Shown here: one piece after another, positions 1 through 8,384 of the stretch
Position numbering within the stretch: position 1 is the stretch's first letter
Layout: the number at the start of each line of letters is the position of its first letter
Assembly (NCBI RefSeq): GCF_900111035.1
Contig: NZ_FOFU01000001.1
Coordinates: 256,558 to 320,557 of the forward strand
Source: Treponema bryantii
GTDB lineage: Bacteria; Spirochaetota; Spirochaetia; Treponematales; Treponemataceae
DNA: 64,000 nucleotides
Direction: 5' to 3'
Made by a program: the position numbers and the translations under genes
The notes under the pieces: model-generated
Seen by the model: the letters and a program-made list of their open reading frames with translations, nothing else
Database searches by the model: none
What the model was told of the DNA's origin: nothing

Positions 1-692
1 CTATGGGAAAAAGTCTTATTGAAGTTGCCGTAGTTTCAAATCTAAACTCTAAGATTTCCTATAGACTTCAGTTTTCATCGCTTCCTATGGGAAAAAATCT
101 CATTGAAGTTGCCGCAATTTCAATTCTAAACGCCGAGATTTCCCATAGACTTAAGTTCTCAGAGCCTCCTATGGGAAAACATCTCATTGAACTTGCCGCA
201 GGTTCAAATCTAAACTCCGGATTTTCCCATAGACCTCAGTTCTCAGAGCCTCCTATGGGAAGACATCTCATTGAAGTTGCCGCAGGTTCAAATCTAAACT
301 CTGGATTTTCCCATAGACTTCAGTTCTCAGAGCCTCCTATGGGAAAACATCTCATTGAACTTGCCGCAGGTTCAAATCTAAACTCCGGATTTTCCCATAG
401 ACCTCAGTTCTCAGAGCCTCCTATGGGAAGACATCTCATTGAAGTTGCCGCAGGTTCAAATCTAAACTCTGGATTTTCCCATAGACTTCAGTTCTCAGAG
501 CCTCCTATGGGAAAACATCTCATTGAAGTTGCCGCTATTTCAATTCTAAACACTGAGATTTCCCATAGACTTCAGTTCTCAGAACCTCCTATGGGAAAAC
601 ATCCCATTGAACTTGCCCCATGTTCAAATCTAAACTCTAAGATTTCCCATCGACTTCAATTCAAGGAGTTTTCTATGTGAAAACTACCCATT
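1..692. repeat. Tandem array of 84-bp units with nested inverted repeats
   Basis: Eight full units start at 1, 85, 169, 253, 337, 421, 505 and 589, and a ninth degenerate unit starts at 673 and fades after about 20 bp. The array probably continues left of the window. Each unit opens with CTATGGGAAAA and carries its reverse complement TTTTCCCATAG at unit positions 54-64, an 11-bp outer stem in the best units. Between these arms lies a second inverted repeat, TTGAACT and GGTTCAA around TGCCGCA. Units at 169 and 337 are identical, and so are units at 253 and 421, so 169-336 and 337-504 form a perfect 168-bp duplication. There are no unique spacers, so it is not CRISPR. The function is unknown. 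Confidence 0.95.
3..680 (+). CDS. Doubtful ORF across the 84-bp array
   Basis: An open frame of 225 codons runs through the whole array because the period (84) is a multiple of three, so one open unit makes all units open. It would encode a 28-residue repeat beginning MGKHLIE and ending FSEPP. Most differences between units change the amino acid (K/R, L/V, P/L) rather than being silent, there is no signal peptide or known domain, and the ribosome binding site would lie outside the window. I regard it as a probable by-product of the repeat and list it only because automatic annotation is likely to call it. Confidence 0.15.
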   Translation: MGKSLIEVAVVSNLNSKISYRLQFSSLPMGKNLIEVAAISILNAEISHRLKFSEPPMGKHLIELAAGSNLNSGFSHRPQFSEPPMGRHLIEVAAGSNLNSGFSHRLQFSEPPMGKHLIELAAGSNLNSGFSHRPQFSEPPMGRHLIEVAAGSNLNSGFSHRLQFSEPPMGKHLIEVAAISILNTEISHRLQFSEPPMGKHPIELAPCSNLNSKISHRLQFKEFSM

Positions 693-772
693 GCAGTCTC
701 TGCTCCGGCCCTCAAGCTTTTCAATTTATTCATAAAAACTTCTATATATAATATTGCCCACTTAGGTGTTTT

Positions 773-801
773 TTGACACTTTTATTTAAAAAATCTTAAA
801 T
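773..801 (+). promoter_or_regulatory. Possible promoter for pnp
   Basis: A consensus -35 box TTGACA (773-778) is followed after 17 bp by TTAAAT (796-801), a weak -10. The surrounding stretch 690-940 is very AT-rich and holds no gene, and the only other feature I see in it is the leader hairpin just before pnp. The predicted leader would be about 170 nt long. Confidence 0.35.
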
Positions 802-939
802 TTAAAAATTTTTTACTGGCTGGTATATGTAGTGGATTATTATATTCGCCTTGAATTCTTCCATTGATTATTCTTCGGTTATGGTCTAAAATTAGATATT
901 ACACTTTTGTATATTAGTTTTACTAATAAATAGATAAAA

Positions 940-966
940 ACACGCGTCGGATGTAGTGACGTGTGT
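940..966 (+). promoter_or_regulatory. Leader hairpin abutting the pnp ribosome binding site
   Basis: ACACGCGTC (940-948) pairs with GACGTGTGT (958-966) through nine base pairs, one of them G-U, around a 9-nt loop. The next base starts the Shine-Dalgarno AGGAG (967-971) of pnp. In Escherichia coli, PNPase controls its own mRNA through a leader stem processed by RNase III. A similar role here is inference from position only. Confidence 0.5.
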
Positions 967-979
967 AGGAGAAAATTTT

Positions 980-3079
980 ATGTCAGTAGAAAGAGTAACT
1001 TACCGACTTGGAGATGCCGATCTCATCCTCGAAACAGGAAAAATCGGTAAGCAGGCTAATGGTTGTGTTTACGCTCAGTGGGGCGGAGCAGCTATTATTG
1101 CAACAATTTGTGCTTCATCTTCTGTTACAGAAGGTCAGGATTTCGTTCCTGTTACTGTTGAGTACAATGAAAAATTCTATGCTGCCGGAAAAATTCCTGG
1201 CGGTTTTGTAAAACGCGAAGGTCGTCCAAAGGACAAAGAGATTCTGGTATCTCGTCTTATCGACCGCCCAATGCGTCCACTTTTTGAGCCATCATTCGGT
1301 CACGAACTTCAGATTGTTCCAACTTGTGTTTCTTGCGATGGCGTTCACACTCAGGATATTCTTGCCGTAATCGCAGCTTCTGCTGCAACTTGTATTTCTG
1401 ATATTCCATTCCACGGTCCGGTTGCTGCCTGCCGCGTTGGATATTTGAACGGTGAATACATTATCAACCCTACATTCGAACAGATTGAAAAGGGTGAACT
1501 TGAAATCGTTGTTGCCGGAACTAAAGACGGCTTTACAATGGTAGAAGGTGGTGCTAACGAAGTTTCTGAAGAGCTTATGCTTGGTGCTTTGGAACGCGCT
1601 CAGAAGTTCATTACTGATATGTGTCTCCTTCAGGAAGAACTCGTTAAGAAGGCTGGAAAGGAAAAGCTTCCTTTGAACCCTCTCGACGTAACTTTGGACA
1701 ATGCAGAAGCTATTGAAGCTGAAGCAACTCCACTTCTTAAAGAAGCTTGCTTCAAAGACAGCAAGATCAGCCGCGGTAAGGCTATTTCTCAGGTTCAGAG
1801 AGACCTGGCTGCTAAATATGCTGAACAGCTTTCTGACCCAATCCAGGCAAAGCTTTTCTGTGCTTTGATGGACGACATTCAGTACAAGCTTCTCCGTAAG
1901 TCAATTCTTGATGAAGGTGTTCGTGTTGACGGACGTAAGGTTGACGAAATCCGCCCAATCACTTGTGAAGTAAATGTTTTGCCAACTCCACACGGATCGG
2001 CACTTTTCACTCGTGGTGAGACTCAGTCTCTCGCTGTATGTACTCTTGGTACTGCAATGGACGAACAGTCTTATGATGATATCGATGGAGACAGAAGTGA
2101 GCACTTCATCCTCCACTATAACTTCCCACCATACTCAGTTGGTGAAACTGGTAAGCTTACAACAGGCCGCCGCGAAATTGGTCACGGAAACCTTGCTCGC
2201 CGCTCACTCGCTGCAATGGTTCCAAGCCGCGAAGAGTTCCCATACACAATCCGCGTAGTATCTGAAATCATGGAATCTAACGGTTCTTCATCTCAGGCTT
2301 CTACTTGTGGTGGTACACTCTGTATGCTTGCTGCCGGTGTTCCAATGAAGAAGATGGTTGCAGGTATTGCTATGGGTCTTATCACAGAACCAGAGGGAGA
2401 CAATCCTTATGGCCGCTATAAGATTTTGAGCGATATCCTTGGTGAAGAAGACCACCTTGGTGATATGGACTTTAAGGTAGCCGGAACAAAAGACGGTATT
2501 ACTGGTTTCCAGATGGATATTAAGATTGCCGGTGTAACAACTGAAATCATGAAGAAGGCTATGGAACAGGCTCGTCAGGGTCGTCTCCACATCCTCTCAA
2601 TCATGGAGAAGTGCATCGACAAGCCGGCTCCACTTGCTAAGAACGCTCCACAGATTCTCACAATGAAGATTCCTGTAGACAAGATTGGCGCCCTCATTGG
2701 ACCTGGCGGAAAGAATGTTAAGGCTCTCTGCGCTCAGTATGATGTAACAATCAATACTGATGATGACGGAACTGTAACAATCTACTCTAAGAACGGCTTG
2801 AATGCTGAGGCTGCTAAGAAGGCTGTTAAGGGCATTACAGAAGATCCAGAGGTTGGAACAATCTATCAGGGAACTGTAAAGCGCATTATGGATTTTGGTG
2901 CTTTCGTAGAAATCCTTCCAGGAAAAGAGGGACTCTGTCATATTTCAAAGCTTTCAAAGCAGCGCGTAAACAAGGTAACTGACGTTCTTACAGAAGGTCA
3001 GGTAATCCCAGTTAAGCTGCTCGAAGTAGACAAGCAGGGAAGATTGAACCTTAGTTACATTGATGCTCTGGATGCCTAG
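980..3079 (+). CDS. pnp: Polyribonucleotide nucleotidyltransferase (PNPase)
   Basis: Phosphorolytic 3'-to-5' exoribonuclease of RNA turnover, normally a cytoplasmic trimer. At 699 residues it is close to the usual 700-710. The order is RNase PH domain 1, an all-helical linker, RNase PH domain 2, a KH domain with the GxxG loop (IGPGGKN) and a C-terminal S1 domain (GTVKRIMDFGAFVEILPG). The ATG at 980 is preferred over an in-frame GTG at 956 because AGGAG (967-971) lies 8 nt upstream of it. rpsO, the frequent upstream partner, is not in the 290 bp before it. The stop codon TAG lies inside a dispersed repeat element. Confidence 0.97.
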   Translation: MSVERVTYRLGDADLILETGKIGKQANGCVYAQWGGAAIIATICASSSVTEGQDFVPVTVEYNEKFYAAGKIPGGFVKREGRPKDKEILVSRLIDRPMRPLFEPSFGHELQIVPTCVSCDGVHTQDILAVIAASAATCISDIPFHGPVAACRVGYLNGEYIINPTFEQIEKGELEIVVAGTKDGFTMVEGGANEVSEELMLGALERAQKFITDMCLLQEELVKKAGKEKLPLNPLDVTLDNAEAIEAEATPLLKEACFKDSKISRGKAISQVQRDLAAKYAEQLSDPIQAKLFCALMDDIQYKLLRKSILDEGVRVDGRKVDEIRPITCEVNVLPTPHGSALFTRGETQSLAVCTLGTAMDEQSYDDIDGDRSEHFILHYNFPPYSVGETGKLTTGRREIGHGNLARRSLAAMVPSREEFPYTIRVVSEIMESNGSSSQASTCGGTLCMLAAGVPMKKMVAGIAMGLITEPEGDNPYGRYKILSDILGEEDHLGDMDFKVAGTKDGITGFQMDIKIAGVTTEIMKKAMEQARQGRLHILSIMEKCIDKPAPLAKNAPQILTMKIPVDKIGALIGPGGKNVKALCAQYDVTINTDDDGTVTIYSKNGLNAEAAKKAVKGITEDPEVGTIYQGTVKRIMDFGAFVEILPGKEGLCHISKLSKQRVNKVTDVLTEGQVIPVKLLEVDKQGRLNLSYIDALDA

Positions 3080-3140
3080 AATCGAAAATCCGTTAAAAAA
3101 AAGTTGTACGACAGTGCAGCTTTTTAGGATTATCGAAAAA
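3074..3140 (+). repeat. Dispersed stop-codon-linked element, copy 1
   Basis: The left block GCCTAGAATCGAAAATCCG overlaps the pnp stop (TAG at 3077-3079), where the other copies read CCTAAAATCG. The hairpin AAAAAGTTGTAC (3098-3109), loop GACA, GTGCAGCTTTTT (3114-3125) has 12 pairs including two G-U. The right block TTTAGGATTATCGAAAAA follows. Copies with the same layout lie at 16253-16407, 25748-25842 and 53131-53205. Confidence 0.85.
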
Positions 3141-3174
3141 GGGGAGAAATAAATAAGAATTTCTAACAGAGTTA

Positions 3175-3237
3175 AGAGGACACGGAGGGTAAAATTATAA
3201 AATTGCTCTTTGTGTCCTTTGTGCTCTCTGAGAGAAA
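3175..3237. repeat. Inverted GGACAC-type repeat
   Basis: The arm AGAGGACAC (3175-3183) faces GTGTCCTTT (3212-3220) about 28 bp away, followed by a small palindrome CTCTCTGAGAG. The purine-rich motif resembles short intergenic repeats met in many genomes, which is a recollection I did not check. It sits between repeat copy 1 and the next gene. Confidence 0.5.
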
Positions 3238-3276
3238 TATTTTTTTTATATTTTATATAATTTTATGGAGTTACTA

Positions 3277-4185
3277 ATGAAAAAGAAATTGATTAGTTTG
3301 ATTATGGTTGCAGCTTTAATTTTACCTATGTTCGCTGCAACTGCTGTATTTCAAAGAAAACGTCCTGCAAAATTAGATTTAACTTTTGCAAATTCTATTG
3401 CCTTTTATCCAGTTATTACTTATGCACCAAAGAAAGGTGAAACATTTGATAAAGAGCAGAACGATTTAGGAAAAAAGTTTATTTCTGCTTTGTCAGATTA
3501 TGGAACAAAAGATGGAAAATTTGTAATTCTTAACGGAAAGTCTGATATTGCAATTCAGGTTTCTTTCAAGAGTTTTGATGTAAAAGATTCTGGTGTTACA
3601 ATTGAATCTAAAGATAGTGCAGGAAATACTGTTACTGTTAAAGATGAATGGACTCGTCAGATTTCAGCTTTAATGGAAGTAATGGTTTTAAAGACAGAAG
3701 ATAATTCTGTTCTTGCAACAGAAGAATATAAGTTTTTCGGTGTAAATTCAAATCCTACTCCAAAAGCAATGCTTATGTCTCCTGAAAAGATTGTTGAGGA
3801 TCAGATTTCAAGTTTTGCATATCAGATATCAGAAATCATTTTTGATACACCATATAATCAGGCTGTAACAATTCTTGATACAAAATCAAAAGATAAGGCT
3901 ATCAAAGAAAAAATGAAGTCTGCAAAGAAAATGCTTAGTGGAAAAAATCTTGATTATGCTGCTGCAGAAGAAATCTATAAAGAGATTTATGAATCTACAG
4001 ATGATATTGCTGCCGGTTATAATTATGCTATTATGCTTCAGGTTAGAAAGGATTTTGATAATGCAGAAGCTCTTATAAAGAAGTTTGCTGAGCAGGATCC
4101 AAAAAATAAGGCTTTCAAAAGAGCTCTTGAAGATATTGAAAAGGACAGAGCTGAAACAGAAATCTTTAAGTCAAGAAATCAATAA
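3277..4185 (+). CDS. Exported protein of unknown function with TPR-like C-terminus
   Basis: 302 residues. I do not recognise the family. The N-terminus is a clear Sec signal (MKKKLISL, then a hydrophobic stretch ending near ATA), so the product is probably periplasmic. The middle, about residues 30-190, looks like a mixed alpha/beta domain with alternating hydrophobic strands. The end, about 210-295, has helix pairs of the TPR kind (AAEEIYKEIYE, FDNAEALIKKFAEQDP). The ATG at 3277 is chosen over 3265 because GGAG (3267-3270) is placed correctly for it. It stands 25 nt before the next gene and may be co-transcribed. Confidence 0.8.
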   Translation: MKKKLISLIMVAALILPMFAATAVFQRKRPAKLDLTFANSIAFYPVITYAPKKGETFDKEQNDLGKKFISALSDYGTKDGKFVILNGKSDIAIQVSFKSFDVKDSGVTIESKDSAGNTVTVKDEWTRQISALMEVMVLKTEDNSVLATEEYKFFGVNSNPTPKAMLMSPEKIVEDQISSFAYQISEIIFDTPYNQAVTILDTKSKDKAIKEKMKSAKKMLSGKNLDYAAAEEIYKEIYESTDDIAAGYNYAIMLQVRKDFDNAEALIKKFAEQDPKNKAFKRALEDIEKDRAETEIFKSRNQ

Positions 4186-4210
4186 TTTTTCTAAATTATA
4201 GGAGGGCCAA

Positions 4211-4630
4211 ATGGCAAAAACAAGTAACAGAGGGCTCGGTGCACTTTTCATCAGAATTGCACTGGCTTGTTATTTCATCATCACAGGGCTTTGTATGCTC
4301 GGTGTTGGCGGATCGGTTAAAGCAAGCGAAGCTGGAGCTGCAATTTATGAGATTTTCAGCGGTGATCTTGCAAAGATTCTTGTAATTGTAGTAGCAATTC
4401 TTCTGCTTATTGGTGGAGTTTGTATTGCAATCACAATTTTCAGGGATCTTGGAAACTGGGACAATACAGTAATGCTTATTCTTACTGTACTTTGGATTGT
4501 TATCGCAGTTGTTGCTGATGTTTTCAGCCGTTCATTTGGCGTAAACAAACTTGACGGAAATGCAATGTTCTGGATTCTGAATGTTGCAAAAGATCTTCTG
4601 ATTATTGGTGGTCTTCTTTCTATCAGATAA
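4211..4630 (+). CDS. Small four-helix membrane protein, unknown
   Basis: 139 residues with about four hydrophobic segments (near 10-32, 53-75, 84-105 and 118-137), so it is an inner-membrane protein. Short polar loops carry no catalytic motif that I can see. A strong ribosome binding site (AGGAGG, 4200-4205) precedes the ATG. It follows the exported 3277 gene by 25 nt and is closed by a strong terminator, so the two are probably one unit. I cannot assign a function. Confidence 0.8.
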   Translation: MAKTSNRGLGALFIRIALACYFIITGLCMLGVGGSVKASEAGAAIYEIFSGDLAKILVIVVAILLLIGGVCIAITIFRDLGNWDNTVMLILTVLWIVIAVVADVFSRSFGVNKLDGNAMFWILNVAKDLLIIGGLLSIR

Positions 4631-4650
4631 GAAAACTGACCAAATACATT

Positions 4651-4685
4651 AAGGCTGCTGGGGGATTCCGGCAGCCTTATTTTTT
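4651..4685 (+). terminator. Rho-independent terminator
   Basis: AAGGCTGC (4651-4658) pairs with GCAGCCTT (4671-4678), and a T-run at 4680-4685 follows. It ends the 3277-4630 unit. Confidence 0.9.
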
Positions 4686-4709
4686 ATAGAATGTTTTGAT
4701 TTTTTACAG

Positions 4710-4715
4710 TATAAT
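4710..4715 (+). promoter_or_regulatory. -10 box TATAAT just before the start of the 4724 gene
   Basis: A perfect TATAAT ends 8 nt before the ATG at 4724. There is no ribosome binding site in the gap and no good -35. If this box is used, the transcript would begin at or next to the start codon and be leaderless. Confidence 0.45.
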
Positions 4716-4723
4716 TATATCTC

Positions 4724-5614
4724 ATGAGAAAAATTTTATTATTCGTTTTATTTTCTGTAATTTTTGTTTCATGCTCAAAATCATCTAAAAAATTTGAGTC
4801 TGCTCTTTTTGCAGATATGGAAGAAGCCTCTTTTCAGGCAAACGATAACTATGTTCAAACTTCAGCTCGTGCAAAAAGGGTAAATGCTGATGCTGGGAAT
4901 TACGAGAATTCAGAAATAAATGATGAACCTGTAATTGAACGTAAGCTTATAAAAACCGGAAACATTGAACTAAATGTAAATTCACTTGAAGAATCAGATA
5001 AAAATATTGAAGCCTGGACAAAACGTTTCGGCGGATATATTTCAAGTTCAAATATGTATGAAAGTGGTGGAAGATATACTGTAAAAATTCCACAGGAAAA
5101 TTTTGATGAGGCAATGAATTCAGTTGCCGGGTTTGGAAAGGTTAGAAATCGTTCTGTTAAAGTAAAAGATGTTACAGAGCAGTTTTATGATTTACAGGGA
5201 CGTCTTGAAACAAAGAAAATCCTTCAGGAAAAGTATAATCAGTATCTGAAAAAAGCAGATAATATGAAGGATTTGCTTGAAGTTGAAAGAGAACTTAATA
5301 ATGTAATTTCTGAAATTGAATCTATGGAAGGGCAGATGAAACGCCTTTCACATGAAATATCATATTCAACAATTGAGATTTATCTTACTGCGATTTCTAC
5401 AGAACGCGGAATTGATTACTATATTGAAACTATTAAATGGAAAGAAATCTTTTCAAATATTATAAACTTCTTTATTAAGTTATTTGTAATTATTATTTAT
5501 GTAATAGTATTCGGTATTCCTTTAGTCGCAATTGCTGCGGTTTTGTACTGGCTGCTCTTTGGAAAAATCGGATTCTTGAAAAAACTGTTTGCACGTTTAA
5601 GAGGAAAAAAATAA
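4724..5614 (+). CDS. DUF4349-family lipoprotein
   Basis: 296 residues. The N-terminus ends in a lipobox (FVSC, Cys17), so the protein is predicted to be a lipoprotein. About residues 70-225 fit the DUF4349 pattern: a conserved strand region ([17 protein letters not shown]), a [16 protein letters not shown] segment and a coiled coil, then a C-terminal membrane helix near 245-280 and a basic tail. The molecular role of the family is not established. The last base overlaps the dut start (TAATG), so dut and the following lptF are probably in the same operon. Confidence 0.85.
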   Translation: MRKILLFVLFSVIFVSCSKSSKKFESALFADMEEASFQANDNYVQTSARAKRVNADAGNYENSEINDEPVIERKLIKTGNIELNVNSLEESDKNIEAWTKRFGGYISSSNMYESGGRYTVKIPQENFDEAMNSVAGFGKVRNRSVKVKDVTEQFYDLQGRLETKKILQEKYNQYLKKADNMKDLLEVERELNNVISEIESMEGQMKRLSHEISYSTIEIYLTAISTERGIDYYIETIKWKEIFSNIINFFIKLFVIIIYVIVFGIPLVAIAAVLYWLLFGKIGFLKKLFARLRGKK

Positions 5615-6060
5615 TGGAAACTATCAATATAAAATGTGTGGCATCTAAGGGTGCTGTAATTCCTGAATATAAAACTGCGGGTGCGGCAGGTGCAGACCTC
5701 TGTGCCCTGCTTAATGAATCTCTCATAATTCCAGCCGGCAAGTTCGCAATGGTGCCGACAGGACTTTTCTTTGAGATTCCCGAAGGATATGAGGTTCAGG
5801 TACGACCTCGTTCAGGACTTGCGGCAAAGAACGGTGTAACAGTTCTCAATACACCCGGCACAATAGACAGTGACTACCGTGGCGAAATCAAAGTAATCCT
5901 CATAAATCTTGGTGAGTCAGATTTTACAATCAATTCAGGTGACCGCATTGCACAGATGATAGTAGCTCCTGTAACTCAGGCAACCTTTTCTATTACAGAC
6001 AGCTTAAGTGAAACTGAACGTGGGGCCGGTGGCTTCGGTTCAACAGGTATTTCAAAGTAA
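5614..6060 (+). CDS. dut: Deoxyuridine 5'-triphosphate nucleotidohydrolase
   Basis: Hydrolyses dUTP to dUMP and pyrophosphate, keeping uracil out of DNA and feeding thymidylate synthesis. All five motifs of the trimeric dUTPase family are seen: [32 protein letters not shown] and the C-terminal [10 protein letters not shown]. 148 residues is the usual length. It starts inside the stop of the DUF4349 gene and ends one base before the lptF start I prefer. Confidence 0.97.
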   Translation: METINIKCVASKGAVIPEYKTAGAAGADLCALLNESLIIPAGKFAMVPTGLFFEIPEGYEVQVRPRSGLAAKNGVTVLNTPGTIDSDYRGEIKVILINLGESDFTINSGDRIAQMIVAPVTQATFSITDSLSETERGAGGFGSTGISK

Positions 6061-6061
6061 T

Positions 6062-7282
6062 ATGACAACCAGAGATTTGATTCAGAAAATAAAGAGAAAT
6101 CACACTCTCAGACTTATTCATATGTATTATGATAAGTTTCAGGTTCGTGTACTTAAGCGCGGAACCCTTAAAAATCATATTCTCATAAAATATCTTTTTA
6201 AGGATCTCTTCCTTTATTTTCTTGTTTCATTCTTTTTCTTCTTTATGGTTTTCTTTGTAAATCAGATTCTTCTTGTTGTAGAGGAACTGCTTGCTAAATC
6301 TGCACCTATTGCAGATGTAATGCGAATTATGGTTTACAGTCTTCCATTTATTATTGCTCAGTCGGCACCGTTTGCAACGCTCGTAGGTTTTCTTATGAGT
6401 CTTGGCGGTATGATGACCAGTAATGAAATTTTAATTTTCCGTGCTGCTGGTTTTTCATTTTTCAGAATCTTTGTGCCTGTAGCTTTGCTGGGTATTTGTA
6501 TTTCTATCGGTTCTTTCTTTGTGAACGACTATCTGCTTCCTCTCGGCCAGATAAAATACAATCAGCTTATGCGAAAGATAGTAAATTCTACTCCTTCTAT
6601 TGAGCTTGAATCAAACAGTGTAAAGCATCTTGATACGGCAAATATTGTAATTGGAAATGTAGATGGAAATAAGGTTTCTGATGTAGTTATCATTGATTCA
6701 AAAAATGATGAAGACCGTCTGATTGTAGCAGGTGAATCAGTTCTTGTTGGTGCAAAAGAAGAAGGTGTTTTGATGCAGTTTGATATGAATGATTCAACTA
6801 TCCTGACTCTTAAGGCTGATAATAAAAAGAATTATGATATTCTTCATTCAAAGCGAACTGTTATGAATGTTTTTGATTCAACCTTCCTTGGAACCTGGGC
6901 TCAGTCTCCACGCGAGATGACAACCTATGATCTTACAAAACGGCTTAATCAGATGAAATCTCAGGCTTCTCAGGATGAATCTCTGATTCGTAAAATAAAT
7001 CTGTGGGGAATGGAATGGCATAAGAAATTTGCAATTCCATTCGGTTCCATCTTCTTTGCTTTGCTGGCTTTTTCAATGGCTTTCCTTTTTGGAAAAAATA
7101 ATGGCCAGATGATAGGACTTTTTCTCGGAATTGTAATCTGCGTGTTATACTGGGCCGTTCAGATTGTCGGACAGCTGCTTGTAACTAAAGTAGGGCTGAA
7201 TGCGTTCTGGTGTATATGGACTCCAAATATTCTTATCGGATTATTCGGATTGATTTTCCTGACTCGTCTGATTAAGAAATAA
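6062..7282 (+). CDS. lptF: LptF/LptG-family permease (first copy)
   Basis: Inner-membrane subunit of the YjgP/YjgQ family that, in Gram-negative bacteria, pairs with LptG and the ATPase LptB to extract lipopolysaccharide and drive it to the outer membrane. Three N-terminal helices follow a cytoplasmic stretch, then a periplasmic beta-jellyroll region (about 190-300), then three C-terminal helices. The ATG at 6062 lies directly after the dut stop. An upstream ATG at 6008 would overlap dut by 53 bp and adds nothing recognisable. The N-terminal extension before the first helix (about 40 residues) is longer than usual and the start is uncertain. F versus G is assigned by position only. Confidence 0.85.
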   Translation: MTTRDLIQKIKRNHTLRLIHMYYDKFQVRVLKRGTLKNHILIKYLFKDLFLYFLVSFFFFFMVFFVNQILLVVEELLAKSAPIADVMRIMVYSLPFIIAQSAPFATLVGFLMSLGGMMTSNEILIFRAAGFSFFRIFVPVALLGICISIGSFFVNDYLLPLGQIKYNQLMRKIVNSTPSIELESNSVKHLDTANIVIGNVDGNKVSDVVIIDSKNDEDRLIVAGESVLVGAKEEGVLMQFDMNDSTILTLKADNKKNYDILHSKRTVMNVFDSTFLGTWAQSPREMTTYDLTKRLNQMKSQASQDESLIRKINLWGMEWHKKFAIPFGSIFFALLAFSMAFLFGKNNGQMIGLFLGIVICVLYWAVQIVGQLLVTKVGLNAFWCIWTPNILIGLFGLIFLTRLIKK

Positions 7283-7298
7283 GGTTTATAAGGATTAT

Positions 7299-8375
7299 AT
7301 GAAGCTTATAATTTATCTTTTGAAAAAGGTTCTTCCTCTTTTTTTTGGTGCTATGTTTTTCTTTGCGCTGGTACTGAATCTGGTTGATCTTTTTATGAAT
7401 ATTGCAACTTATCTTCAAAATAACTGTTCTGCAAAAGATATCGGGCTGGTTATGGCTTATTATGTTCCTAAAACTATATGGTATGCAGTTCCAGTTGCCA
7501 TTCTGTTTTCAACTTCTTATGCGCTGAGTGAAATGTATGCATCTAATGAGATTCAGGCTCTTCTTGCATCTGGAGTTTCTCTTTTCCGTTTTACACTTCC
7601 GCTTTTGATTATAAGTCTGCTTATGGCTTATGGTCTTTTTGTTTTTGAAAACAAATTTGTTGTACAGACTTATGAAAAGAAAACAACATTGCAGGCCACT
7701 CTGCTGCAGAAAACTAAAAATGAAAATAACAGCAATGTAATTGTTCTTTCTGATAATGGAAAAATAATTTATTCTGCTGCGCGCTATACAGAAAAAGCAA
7801 AAAGGCTTCGTAACTGTTATTTCATTTTCAGAGGCGATAATAAGGAACTTCTTGCAATTATCAGCAGTAAACAGGCATTCTGGAATTCTGAGCATAACCG
7901 CTGGGATCTCGAAGAGCCTGAACAATATGAGATGGTTGATGATACTTTGAAAATGACTAAGGTGAAATCTGAATATACAGACCAGCTTACAGAATCATAC
8001 GAAATCTTCCGTAAAACAAATGTGGATGTTCAGTCTGTATCTGCTTCTGATGCTAAGATTTATATTGAACATTTGAAAAAGGCTGGACTTCCGTATAATG
8101 AAGAACTTTCAGAATACTACAAAAAATATGCTTTTCCTTTTATTGTGTTTATTGTAGTGTTTCTTTCAATCGGACTTACTGGTAAAACCCGTAAAAATGT
8201 TCTTCTTATAAGTCTTGCTTCTTGTATTGGTGCATCTGTACTTTTTTATGTTACAATGATGGTAACAATGGTTCTTGCCAAACATGGTTATATTTCGGCT
8301 TTTTCTGGAGCCTGGTCTCCAGTTATTTTCTTTACTATAATAAGTGTGGTGCTTTTAAGATACGCCCGAACATAA
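7299..8375 (+). CDS. lptG: LptF/LptG-family permease (second copy)
   Basis: 358 residues, the normal length for the family, with the same plan as its upstream partner: N-terminal helices (LLKKVLPLFFGAMFFFALVL), a periplasmic beta-rich domain (about 135-245) and C-terminal helices. Two different members side by side fit the LptF-LptG heterodimer. No lptB ATPase gene lies in this window. AAGGA precedes the start, and the gap to tgt is only 9 nt. Confidence 0.88.
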   Translation: MKLIIYLLKKVLPLFFGAMFFFALVLNLVDLFMNIATYLQNNCSAKDIGLVMAYYVPKTIWYAVPVAILFSTSYALSEMYASNEIQALLASGVSLFRFTLPLLIISLLMAYGLFVFENKFVVQTYEKKTTLQATLLQKTKNENNSNVIVLSDNGKIIYSAARYTEKAKRLRNCYFIFRGDNKELLAIISSKQAFWNSEHNRWDLEEPEQYEMVDDTLKMTKVKSEYTDQLTESYEIFRKTNVDVQSVSASDAKIYIEHLKKAGLPYNEELSEYYKKYAFPFIVFIVVFLSIGLTGKTRKNVLLISLASCIGASVLFYVTMMVTMVLAKHGYISAFSGAWSPVIFFTIISVVLLRYART

Positions 8376-8384
8376 GGAATTGAT

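Noticed and set aside
1-692. CRISPR array
   Set aside because: The repeats are directly adjacent 84-bp units with no unique spacers, and no cas genes are near.
1-692. Integron attC array
   Set aside because: Units lack the GTTRRRY/RYYYAAC core sites and hold no cassette genes, although inverted arms are present.
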